From Hysterangium stoloniferum (lineage: Eukaryota; Basidiomycota; Agaricomycetes; Hysterangiales; Hysterangiaceae), in NCBI GenBank assembly GCA_015178975.1, contig WHVD01000143.1, positions 124,001-188,000 of the forward strand: a stretch of 64,000 nt of DNA, given 5' to 3'. Positions within the stretch are counted from its first letter, which is position 1. Every line of letters begins with the position of its first letter. The notes under the pieces are model-generated. The model was not told the origin of the DNA. It saw only the letters and a list, made by a program, of their open reading frames with translations, and did no database searches. Made by a program: the position numbers and the translations under genes. Shown one piece after another: positions 1-10,842 of the stretch.

Positions 1-575
1 ATGCAACTTATGATGCATTGATCCACTTAGTAAATAAACTCTATCCACATGTACCATATATGTACGATAGTTAGTGTAAAAGAACAATAGCAACAGAAAC
101 CTGATCTATACATTACGACAGTAAATTCAAGACTCCAGACGGAAAACCTGATCCCCGTTTGTTGGTGTGCGTTGGAGGTGCTCCGTTCAGAAGCTACAGC
201 CATGAAAATTATTACACCGTCGAAGGAGGGACGAATTATTATTGGTGTGATATATGCCCCTCCGAGTCGGTGTCAATACTTGTGTTAATTAACCACTTTC
301 GCTGTCCCCTGATTCAAGCTCTTCACGCCTTGTCATTGTAAAAACGTGACGCTGCGTCCCGGTGTATACCAAGACTCAATTGGACATAGTTGTGATGCGA
401 CTTGCCATTTATGTTATCCCTGCATAGTTGAATCTCTTGTGTTCGATCTCCAACTATGGAGTTTCAATTATACTGCGTTGTATACCTGATACCCGCTACA
501 CGAGTAAGAACGGTCGTATAATTTGATAATGCTTTTAAGCTACTGTTATATCCAAAACATATACATAAGAGAACC
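1..575. other. Non-coding left edge
   Basis: No gene is supported here. The stretch is AT-rich. The only open frame (60 codons at 159-341) has no recognisable motif and no splice-linked partner. It is the downstream flank of the P450 gene on the minus strand. Confidence 0.5.
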
Positions 576-695
576 TCAGTTTTTCAAGATGAGTTTCTCA
601 GCCCCAGATCGTGGTTTGATGCTGCATTTGAAAGAATCAGGTACCCTATAAAGAAATAAATAAGGAATGAATGAACAACAGCAAAGAGCACGAAT

Positions 696-2713
696 TTACG
701 CGACGACACCGGGCGCGTAGGTTCCCGGGATAGGAATATCCCTTCCGTCTGCATCCTTTGCAGGAGTAATGTCAAAAGTCTTAATAATATATGCGGCTGC
801 GATAAACAGTGTGTTGTTGGCTAAATAACGGCCGGGGCAAATTCTGCGAATAGATTCCAATTGTCAACAAAAGGAGTCTCACATCTGTGAAGCCTGTCTA
901 CCTACCTACGACCGAATCCCCACTGTGCCGTAGGTAACGGCTCGTTGCGCTCCAGATAACGTTCGGGATCAAATGCCTCTGGATTCTTATAGACCGCCGG
1001 ATCGTGTAACATTGTCCTGAGCATGATGCGTGAGATAATTGTGCGATTTCAAGCATCAAGAACCAACCAGGCATCTCCAACAACAACACTGCCTTTGGGG
1101 ATATAGAAATCACCATATATATCATCTCTGACAGTAGCGTGGGCAACCCCAAAGGGTAAAGTCGGGCGCCATCGTTGTGTCTCCTCGCAGAAAGCGTTCA
1201 AATAAGGCATATCACGGCGATCAGCCATCGTTGGGAGTCGATCTCCAACAACGCTGTCCACTTCAGCACGAGCCTTGCGCTGCTTCTCTGGATAAAGAGC
1301 AAGTGCAAGGATTATGTATATCAACGAAGACAGACTCTGTATGGGGTAGAAATAACTCCAGTAAGCTCCTCTACAGGGCACTAGACATATAGACACAAAG
1401 CATACAGTTCCGGCACCGGCAGCGTACGCCACTCCAGTAACATTTTTGATGATGAGTTCTTGATCCGCAGTGACATTGCCGGAAAGTTGAAGTTTGGTCA
1501 TACCTGATTCCAGAACAGATGGCTGAGCCGTTCCATTTGCCTTGAAAATTTTCCGCTTATTAGCATGTTTTTGATTGGGCTGGCATTATAGTCTTACCAT
1601 CGCGTCCTTGACTATCCTGAAGGGCATGTCAGCAACTTCCATGGTTGGCTTGCGGTGGATTTGGATCATTCGCTTGAAGCCTGCACCTGGAAACCATCCT
1701 GGTAGATATTTCACTAATAATTGACTACGTATTAGGGGGTTAGGTTGAGATTAGGGAATGATTGTACGAACCGCTGGTAGGAAGCAAGTCCACAAAACAG
1801 CTTCCGGGAATCATGAACAGGGCCAAACCAACTAATGCGATTGAGATAATTTCCACGTAAGGGTCATCCTTGGGCTTCAATTTCAAACCGTACATGACCT
1901 ATAATGCGCAAGCAACCGATAAGGGTCGATACGGAAAATTTATCTAAAACAAGTATACCTCCATGATGATGGAAGCTGCATAGTAACGACAATGATCCAC
2001 GAATTCGTCCGGGTCTTCGTATAAACTGCGTACTAATTCTCTGAAGCAAAATAGATACTTTCGGGGTGGTCGGAACAGCTTACAGCAACTGACCTAGCAG
2101 CATTTTGTTGCACGGCATGGTAATCGGCCACAGCATTGGCATTAACATACTGATGTAAGGTCTTCCGGTGCCATCTCCACCAATCTCCATAGCGCATAAA
2201 GCCAATATTGAAATCCCAGCCCATCCTACTCAAGTTATCAACATCCTTCAGACTTAAAGTACGTTGACGCGCACAGGTTTGACATCATGGAAGGAAAGCG
2301 ATCAGAATATATCTTGGACCGCTTATCAAATAGCTGGTGGGCGATCGCAGAAGAAGATACGAATATTATACGTGTTCCCAAAAGATCAACAGACATCATG
2401 TCACCTACAGTGCTTAAGCAGCATCTCAGCAACGGCGAAATCGGACTCGTACCATACTGTTGTCGCCACTTGTCCATGGCTTGTCGATCGTACAGTTTGG
2501 ACACGTCGCCTATATTGCCTATGACAGGTAAACCTGGAGGGCCTGGGGGAAGCTGTAGGCCTGCATGCCACATATCAGTGAGTTGCTTCGCAATGGTGAC
2601 GGGGCCGCACCAGCAGGAACGGCATTCTTCCGATTAACCAAGTAACTGACGAGACAGAAACCAATACTGATAACGAGCGATATATCGTAGATAATATTTC
2701 CAGTCGTCAGCAT
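696..2713 (-). CDS. Cytochrome P450 monooxygenase, multi-exon
   Basis: This is a microsomal P450 expected to hydroxylate a small hydrophobic substrate at the ER with a P450 reductase. The substrate is unknown. The start is the ATG at 2713, followed by a hydrophobic N-terminal anchor. After an intron comes the proline hinge LPPGPPGLP. The helix-C region GDWWRWHRK, the I-helix motif AAGAGTS (split by an intron at 1405-1337), the K-helix ETQRW and FDPERY follow. The heme loop GFGRRICPGR is intact, but an intron at 905-844 cuts it after GFGR. At least eight GT-AG introns join the exons without a frame break, so it reads as a complete gene of about 500 residues. Two oddities: the usual acidic residue of the I-helix motif is glycine, and the frame stops at 698-696, while a typical P450 tail (FKCSIKPRS-like) lies downstream at about 650-576 in a frame that no GT donor joins. 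Family membership is secure; the exact C-terminus is not. Confidence 0.88.
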
Positions 2714-3359
2714 CTTGAATTGAAGTGGGGGGGAAACGTCGGTATCTGTGTTGTGTGCGTATAGCTAATTCGAGAAGGTTAGGTTTGGCGTGAATATCAT
2801 GGACCTATGTCTGACACACCACCGGATTGATCGATATGTTCGGAATATATTAGTCATTTGACATCCTTCGGGCCACAAGCGGATACCACGCAATTTCCCA
2901 GGGGCTATTCGTCACTATCTCTCCACTGCTGGGGTGAACTGCTTTTGTTGCACTGTAAAGATCCTTTCCAAAGAGATGACTTTTAAGAAATGGATTTTAT
3001 GTTGTACCGAATCTTACTGAAAATGCGTCACACAAAAGTAGAAATAAAGGTAATCATTAGGTTAAATTTAATTTGTCAGTAAATATCACATTTGGGTTCA
3101 TTATTGTGCATGCCAAAATATACTCTAAAAATGACCCTTTCATCAGCATTTTGTGTAGGAAATGGATTAAGGCAGTACAAAATGTTTCCAAAATTTGAAA
3201 TTTTGTGACCAATACAAGTAACAGCTAATTGGCCATGATATTAAAGGTGCCAACTTCGAAATCTGTCAGGAGTTGTGGTGGTTCATGGACGCGTCGCGCG
3301 TGCCTCTATCCATTCCACTAGACCTTGACATTACACATATACCCTCGAACTCTTTCACG
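2714..3359. promoter_or_regulatory. Divergent intergenic region between P450 and dCMP deaminase
   Basis: AT-rich intergenic DNA separating two divergently transcribed genes. It must hold both promoters. No specific element can be assigned by eye. Confidence 0.4.
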
Positions 3360-4757
3360 ATGTTTATTGCAATCATTGGCACTCGCGCATCTGGAAAATC
3401 CGCAGTAGAACAGTATCTCATCTCAAAACACAAGTTTCAGCCTATAGTGCTCAGTTGTCGTACTGTAAAGTGTCTATTATTCATGGACCGCATCATTTCA
3501 CTAACATAAAGAACAGGCCCTTCCTTTTAAAGATATGGATTCACGTAATAATAAACCTTCTGTACGTTTATTCAACTGATGGAGTTGCAATTTTAGTGCT
3601 AATGTTGACCTAATACAGTCAGCGACAGACGTTTCAAACACCACCCAAACGTTGACTTTTGAAAAATGGGAACCTCTTTTGACCTATGTTACTCAACATT
3701 GGCAAGAATCCTTTGTGACATGCGACTTGGATACTCCCCAGCTGATTGAACAGTTCATTAAACGTCCGTTTTTTCAAGTGGTGTCCGTCGATGCCCCGCT
3801 GTTAACGCGTTACAGAAGACTGACGTGAGATTTGTTGTACTATTTCTCAACTCCGCAAACCTTACGCTATCCGCTATCCCAAGACATGTCCAGCCGAATC
3901 TCACTCTTGAGGAGTTCGCAGCGTGTCACGACGAATTACTCTATGGCGGTAGCCAAATCAAAGGCACAAAAGATACACAGCAAGTCGCCTTGCATGAAAC
4001 ATTTCGGACAGCCCATGTACGGGTTATCAACTCCTTCACTACGCTTCCAGACCTCTACGTTCATTTGGGAGAATTGAATCTGACGGATTCAGATAGATTG
4101 CGACCTCGGTGGGATACATACTTCATGGTAAGTTGCCATGATACCATTAATACGATTACATCTTGATGTTCGAAAGACATTGGCAACATTGGCTTCTCAT
4201 CGCTCAAACTGCATGAAGCGTCGTGTGGGTGCTATTCTCGTTCGTGACAAGCGCATCGTCGCGACAGGGTTAGTCTTGGACACTCCCATGTCCACGACAG
4301 ATCAATGACTATCTCACCATCTTCTCAAGATATAACGGCACACCTCGTAATGTACAGAATTGCAATGAGGGTGGATGCAAACGATGCAATAGTGGCGGGC
4401 GATCTGGTGACGGACTGGATGAATGTCTGTGCTTACACGCAGAAGAGAACGCCTTGCTAGAAGCAGGAAGAGAGCGAATAGGGATAGGCGCTATCCTATA
4501 TTGCAATACGTAGGTGTCTTCATTCAGAACATACCATGTGCTCAAAAGTATTTGACGTAGCTGTCCCTGCCTCGGATGTGCGATAAAAATCGTCCAGACA
4601 GGTGTAAAAGAAGTAGTGTATAATTTAAGCTATAAAGTGTGGGTACTCATGTTAAAACAAAAGTCAGCATCTTATCGATTAGTGCAGGGATGATTGTACA
4701 GAAGCTTTGTTCAACGAGGCTGGTGTCATCATACGGCAACACTCTCCTCCACAATAG
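3360..4757 (+). CDS. DCD1: Deoxycytidylate (dCMP) deaminase
   Basis: This cytosolic zinc enzyme converts dCMP to dUMP and so supplies substrate for thymidylate synthase. The start ATG at 3360 gives MFIAIIGTRASGKS, the P-loop-like N-terminal domain of fungal Dcd1. An upstream in-frame ATG at 3273 exists, but 3360 matches the family start. Later exons encode the linker region (FEKWEPLLTYVTQHW, then LRPRWDTYFM). The catalytic half follows: CMKRRVGAILV, YNGTPRN (split by an intron), the zinc motif HAEENALLEAGRER and the second zinc motif PCLGC. The last intron splits KVDD, and the frame ends at the TAG at 4755-4757. Five or so short introns were placed by GT-AG plus frame continuity. All expected zinc ligands and the catalytic glutamate are present, so it should be active. 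Neighbours are unrelated. Confidence 0.92.
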
Positions 4758-4806
4758 CGTCATGTTAGAACCTTAGCTCTCTGCCTACTCTTTGCTTTTG
4801 TCGTTA

Positions 4807-7800
4807 TTATACTGCACTAAGTATAAGCCCCGCATTTGCTTCGATTTCCCACTTGTGCTGGTTCATGAATGCCAGAGGAGCCATATCTGGGTCACTGAGC
4901 CCCATCGCATCCTTCCCTAAAGTCGCAGAAAGTGCCAACCAAACAATATCAGCGTCATCCTTCATCAACGCAACATAAAACTCTCGGGCACACAATTGCA
5001 GTTCCGGATGCGTATCCCGGTGCAGAAATCGTCTGAAAGCCATCAACACTTCCCACAGCACATCAGTCTTCATGGGTCCGCCCTTCGCAACTGCACGCAT
5101 GGTACGTAGTATTGCCCTGTAGAGTCGGTGTGAATGTGAATAAGCAGTCTCCGTACCCACTGCGCCTAAACCCCGTCGAGCAAGTGCACTGTGAGAGTCT
5201 GCTTCCTCAAGCTTGGAAAGTGTGGTGCGGAAGCGCGGCCATACATCTTTCCATATACGAGATGCCATGAACTCGCCTACGTGTTCTGCGAGCGATGCGA
5301 TGAGGGAGGCTGAGGCTGTTACAACGAAAGGTTCCGAATCACCCATGCGGTTGAGAATGTATGGCCAGGCGGTGTGGATTGAAGGCAGGAGCGCTGATTG
5401 AGTAAGCGTTGGACCAGCGGCTTCAAGTAGCCCCAGTACTCGTGCGCGGATAAGTGCTGATGAGTGCGTTAAGAAATATATTGAGTGGGAAACGATTTGT
5501 TGCGTGAGAACTTGGGTTGGAGTAAGAGGTGGTTCGCCATCTATCTCTCCAGTATCTTTATGAGGCTCTTGTGGCGGATCCTCGTCGGTCTCTTTCTCCT
5601 TCCCTTTTCCAGGTATATTCGCCCAGTTTTCTCGTGGTGCAGGTCCAAAATCCTCATCATCTTCATTTACGGAATCTTTTCGATGTTGATACCACTCGAT
5701 AAAGGCCTGTACATGGTCTGTTGGGGCCGTGACCATGGGTGAAGGTTTGTCCTGGCTATGGTCTGATTCATAGTCGGCTTCTACAACTTTGATAACCTCC
5801 GCGAGCACTTCGACCAACCCTTCAACAAGGACTGTGTATCCGTGAAACTCGTCCAGTCGGTCAAAGCATGCCTCGACAACATCTCCCGCACGTGAAACAA
5901 TATCCTTGCCCACCAGGCGCACAAGGACAACGAGGATCTTGGTAGCTTCTGGATCGAGCTGTCGTCGATCAAGACGTCGCGCGACACCATCCAATGCATA
6001 GTCAAAGTTGGCAAGTAGGAGGTTAGAGGATGTTGCATATCCCGTGGCGGAAGTTATATATTGCAATGTCGCCAGTGCCGTGGATGACAAATACGAGTTC
6101 TCCGATACCAGAGAATGCAGTATGGGGTAGAGGACATGAAGCAGAAGGCGTAGAAACCGGCTGCGCAAAACGACAGAGGTGATAGAGAGGAGGTGCAAGG
6201 AGAAAACTTTATGAAGAATGGTATGTTGCGGCCTAACCGAAGCTTGCGAAGATTGCTGTTGCTGATCCCATCGCAGATCAAACTTCGTGATGAGCGGATC
6301 TAGTCCTTTCACATACTCCAGCGGTAGCAAACCGTCACTCTCTGGATTGCTCAGGGAAGTATCGTCTGTCTTCACAGGATCGCCGTCGCCTGGTTCCCAG
6401 AACTCAACGACAACCTTAGCGATCCATCTTGATATCTTTTCGATCCGCTTAGAAACGCCATGTTTATATGCATCAGTACTTTCCAGTGTCAAGCCGCCGA
6501 CTCCCTCCAGGATCTTTTCAGCGCACCACAGGGCCGCAACTTCCCTTGAAGTCCTCCCATTTCGAGCTACGCCGACAAGCCACTCCACCGCAAACAGCCC
6601 ATCAAGACCAGCAGCCTTCCCCATGTCACGAAACATATCATCCAAAGCCTCACGTGTATCCCGAGACGACACATGCTTCATATTCGCACTCGGAAAGGCG
6701 TGCAAACCGGCAGCACCCAGACCACCTTCCAACAACGCAGTGGTAGCCTTCACAGTCGAGATGTAGAGCTGCGGAATAGTGAACTCGAGCACAGAGAGGA
6801 GATTCCAGCCCCATTTCTCGATCCCGCCTGTCGGGCCGAGCAGTTTCCCTACGCCGTCGGATACAGCGTGGACAGAACCAGAGAGGTTACAAGCTGCAGA
6901 AACTTGGCGTGCTAAATGTTCTACCCTGCCTTCGCTACGGGAAGGAAGGAGCCTCGGGAGAGCGATGAGGTTGTCCCGGGTCGAATGGGAAAGAGTTTGT
7001 AGGAGCGTGAAACGGACTGAGGACGGTGGCTTGAGGAGGGAGAGCAGATGGTCGCGGGATGCATCCGCTACTTCGGGAAACCGGCTCGTCGAAAGAGAAA
7101 GAAGGAAGGAGAGAAGAAGCGCTTGAGAGTCGGGAAGACTTCGCGACGTATTGGAAAGCAGGGCATGGCAAAACCGCGAAAGTGCCGTAGTAGCTAGAGG
7201 ATTCGGATGTCGCAGGAGTGAGTAAAGGGTGTTGAGGGCGATGTGGAGCTGAGCTGCGGTTGCTGATAACCACACCGAAGTACGAGGTGTGAAGAAAGGT
7301 GATTTTTCAACGATGGGAGAAGCTGGTGCAGCCGATCTCGGTTGACCATCGGACTCAAAAATGTTTCCAATGTCCTCTAAACTAGTCGCAGTCCTGACAG
7401 CGCCCTCTTTTTCGCAAATGTCATCACTGACAGCCATAATAATTGTAATCTGCATGACCTTGAGTGTTTTGTCAACCACATTTCCCCGAGTTGAAGCTTT
7501 TCCTTGCCGGCCCAACGCTACTTTTGTCATTGAACTGACGACACCAGGTAGGATGGACGGAATAAAGGCCTCTGGTAAATAATCCGATATAATTGTTTCC
7601 AGAAGTTGCAAGGACAAGTCTTGCAAATGAGGATTGGCGGATTCCGAGGTTTCAAGAAGTGCTGTTAGGGTTTGGCCTAGTATTGGGAGCGTTTGAGGAC
7701 CTCTCGCACGATCTCTGAACAAGGTGAGACGCTCTTCTGCCTTTGATTCTGTGTGACCTTCGGAGGTAGGCGATATATCGGTTGCCAGGCGTCGATGTAG

Positions 7801-8328
7801 AATAGCCCATATACATCGAGCGCTAGCCGCCTTCGTCTCCTCGTCTCTATCCCTCCTCTTCCCTTTTGGGTCTGTACCGGAGTCGATTCCACAAAATATC
7901 GCGGCTGATAGCATCAGCATTTGCTCCCACACATCAACTTGGCATGACCACCACCAATGTTCGAATAATGTGGCAGTTACTCCCATGAGCTTTTCCATAA
8001 TGACGTCTGGGATGATAGAGATGGGGTTGCGCTTGAGAATGTGGGATAGGGGGAAGAAAACATATTCTATGGTTGACGGTGTAATGACGGTATCCGCCTG
8101 TAGTGCCTCGAGGAGCGAGCCGAGCTGCACAAGTAGACTAGAAGCTCGAGGGATCGCTTCTGGAGTGAGCAAAGAACTACCGAGCAACGGTACACAGATT
8201 GCCTTCAACTATATAATAAGATTCAATAAACGGTACTATATATGCAGTAAAGTTCAACGTACAGCTTGGAACGTGTCGGCTGACGTGAGAGGACCTGACA
8301 CCGCGTTCGAGGAGGCTGGAGATATCAT
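4807..8328 (-). CDS. TTI1: Tti1-like TEL2-interacting HEAT-repeat protein
   Basis: This is a large helical-repeat protein. Tti1 proteins form the TTT complex with Tel2 and Tti2 and chaperone PIKK kinases (TOR, ATM/ATR types). Exon 2 is a single 1133-codon frame from 8208. Exon 1 starts at the ATG at 8328 and gives about 22 residues (MISPASSNAV...). A 54-bp intron (8262-8209) joins in frame to LKAICVPLLGSS, a better N-terminus than any start inside the long exon. The total is about 1155 residues. Repeated amphipathic helices run throughout. An acidic/proline-rich low-complexity linker lies at about 5550-5700. The C-terminal third (HPELQLCAREFYVALMKDD, then IVWLALSATLG) is the best-conserved part of the family. 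The assignment rests on overall pattern and C-terminal similarity, not on a catalytic motif. Another HEAT/ARM protein is the main alternative. Confidence 0.7.
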
Positions 8329-8533
8329 AATTAAAATACTAGTCAATATCTCCGTTGAATGTTCAGTCTAATGATATCTCGAATCGGTTTATGGAACATA
8401 CAGGGATGACCTTCTCGTTTCGCCCAAGAGTCAAGTCAAAAGGTCACCAAGTAAGGAATATCTTCGCACAAGAGGTTTAAATTTGATTATTTGCATAGAA
8501 TAGCTCAAACTCACCTTACAGCATAGAGATTGT

Positions 8534-8655
8534 TCAGAAGCCGACTGTCGAGGATGAATAGTTTGTGGCTGAAGGGTCGGCGTCACGCACGGGCGCTTCC
8601 TCTCCAGCTGGTTCCACAGACTTCTGTTGACCTTGATGAATTGATGGGCCTACGG
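8534..8655 (-). CDS. Possible 3' exon of a small unrecognised gene
   Basis: A short open frame follows a good branch/acceptor context (CACTAAC then CACCGTAG). It reads PSIHQGQQKSVEPAGEE and ends NYSSSTVGF followed by TGA. The composition looks like a genuine hydrophilic C-terminus. No upstream exon in the right phase was found, so this may be a remnant or part of the TTI1 upstream region. No function can be proposed. Confidence 0.2.
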
Positions 8656-9065
8656 TGAACGTTAGTGCATCTGTTTATGTTTAGACTTTCCAAGTCGGAC
8701 CGAAATTCAAATGATGGCATGACTCATAGCACAATTACGGTCTGGCTAATAAATTCGCGTGAATGAATAGTATGGGTACTAAGAAATATCCAGGGTAATT
8801 CCTGTAATGCCAAAGCTCATCTAATGGGTTATCTCTCTTATAAGATGTCAGTCGAATAATGGATATAATCCCAATGATTTTTCGGAAGTGCTGGGGCCAC
8901 ATGTGTGCATGGCATATATCCCAGTGGGGATGGGACTCCTAAATGTTACCAAAATCCTTAATATCATTTATAGTCAAAACTAAAAATAATTTTCCACTTG
9001 CAGAAGCAAACTAAGCGCCAAGATTCGGAGAAGCGTGATGACGCACGGAACTTTGTCACTCACTC
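8656..9065. other. Intergenic, no feature
   Basis: AT-rich region upstream of the F-box gene on the plus strand. No coding or repeat structure was recognised. Confidence 0.4.
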
Positions 9066-10740
9066 ATGACCACGACAATATCTCTCGCGAACCTACCAGG
9101 CGAGTTGTATGCAGCAATATTATCGCATGTTCCACATGAGGCTCTACAGAGTTGTACTTTAAATCTTACTAGAGCAATTCCCCTTTCCCCCGTCCCGATA
9201 CGGCCTCTATTTGAACATATCACAATCTCGCGAGGGGAACAACTTCCTCAATTGTATCGCAGGTTTAGGTATTACCATGAACCTGTTAGAGGTAGTACAA
9301 ATCCCGCCGGCGAGGAACCGCTCTGGGTCAAGTCATTTAACTTGTCGACTTGGAAGGTCGATGCAGAAGTCGTCGTCAATGTTTTAGCTTTATTGTCATC
9401 AGTGGAACGCCTTAATCTCAAAATTGGACCCGTATTTGCGCCAGAACATTTACAAGACATGTTTACCAAACCTCTTGACTCATTAAAATGGATAAACGTG
9501 CGATTCAGACCATAGTAAGCTATTACATTTTACTATGCAACCTTCACATTTGTAACAGTTTAATAGCGTACAAACGGCAACATATTACCAATTCCTTAAG
9601 GGATCCTATTTTGATTCTATGCTCGCCGTACTTTCGGACTGGCCAGAGGGCTCTCTCTCACATCTTTCTATTATTCAAGATCCTTTGCGACCTCTAGAAG
9701 GGAAAGATGTCAAAAAATTCGCTCAACCGATTGTGTTTTTTTCCCTTGACCCGTTAACTACTTTAAGCAAGTGCCCCGCGATGCACGGGGTTACACACGT
9801 CCGAATACGTGTTCCTTTCCGCCAGCTCGCTCGTTACGTCGCTAGTTCTAGCCCTTCTGGAAAGGTAGAATACCCCTTTCCTCGAGCGGAAATGCTCGAT
9901 TTATCTACATCCGTGTTGCGAGACCTGGCCGACCTAGAGGCTGTGCTCAATAATCTCGGCCGCGGATCGCTGCAACATCTTCTCCTTGATAACACCGGTC
10001 TATGTGACGGAAGTAGCGGAGAATGGGAAGCGCTTGGCCGTACCTGCGCCCTTGCAGGGGTCAAGCGTGCGCGTGAGCGGGAAAAGCTTCTCAAAGCCTG
10101 GTCTGAACCCCCCCGTCCAGATGGGGACGGAGCCAACGGCGCGATTCCCCCACATGTGCAGGGTGTTCGTCCGAGGAGAGGCAGACGCGGCCTTGCTAGC
10201 GCAACTATATCCCTGCGGGAGCGTCCCGACGGTGCTTTGCCGAATCCGCCCGGTCCCCCGGCAGGGCAGGGCGTGAGCATGCTAAAAGCTGCAAAAATCA
10301 GGATTGTGCCGTCTCCCCCGCAGCTGAAGTCATTATGTGCGACGATGCCCCGCCCTTTAGGCCCCGCGCCAGAGGATCAGTCACAGCACGAAGCAGATGC
10401 ACGGTTCGAGTTTGCCAAGGGGTGGATGGAAGGATTTGGTCAAATCCGTTCTATTTGGACTCGCCTTCAGCAGAGCCAATCTAACGGGGTGAGGGTATTT
10501 CGATTCGGACGCAATAATGAAGAAATATCGGAGGAAGAGGGCGTGTTGGCAGGTCTGATAGAAGTGGCATTACCGCGACAAGATTCATTCTGGGACGAAC
10601 TGGTTTCTGTCGAAACCCCAGTATTGTGTTTTGCAGGAGCTCGAGAAGAAGAATTAATCGGTTCTGTGTATGACTGGACCAACCATGTGGAAGGCTGTGG
10701 CCATCGGATCGCTTGGGATGCTTGGGAGGATAATTTATAA
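9066..10740 (+). CDS. F-box-like protein (basidiomycete type)
   Basis: Proteins of this kind usually act as substrate adaptors of SCF ubiquitin ligases. Exon 1 starts at the ATG at 9066, and the N-terminus carries an F-box-like segment (LANLPGELYAAILSHVP). A 52-bp intron (9515-9566, GTAAGC...AATAG) joins the frame through a codon split as TA|C. This gives RPYVQTATYYQF and runs into the long second exon. The full product is about 540 residues. Leucine-rich segments typical of this family follow, then a basic, proline/glycine-rich linker at about 10,050-10,270 that is much GC-richer than its surroundings. The C-terminus is well defined (WDAWEDNL, stop at 10740). It converges with the phosphodiesterase gene, about 100 bp between stops. 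The substrate is unknown. Confidence 0.75.
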
Positions 10741-10842
10741 CAATAAACTCATAAATTCATTTTATTTATAAACCGCAACTTTACAATCACATCTCGGAGT
10801 CAGTTTTTTTTTTACTTACTGCGTTGTCCTCGAATGGATTGA

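Noticed and set aside
696..2713. P450 as a pseudogene because of many short frames
   Set aside because: All frame changes are resolved by GT-AG introns and the heme, K-helix and I-helix regions line up; only the last few residues are unclear.
6287..7126. Several plus-strand frames within the Tti1-like gene
   Set aside because: Low-complexity shadows of the continuous 1133-codon minus-strand frame.
9834..10280. 148-codon minus-strand frame opposite the F-box gene
   Set aside because: GC-rich shadow of the basic/proline-rich linker of the plus-strand gene; no motif of its own.
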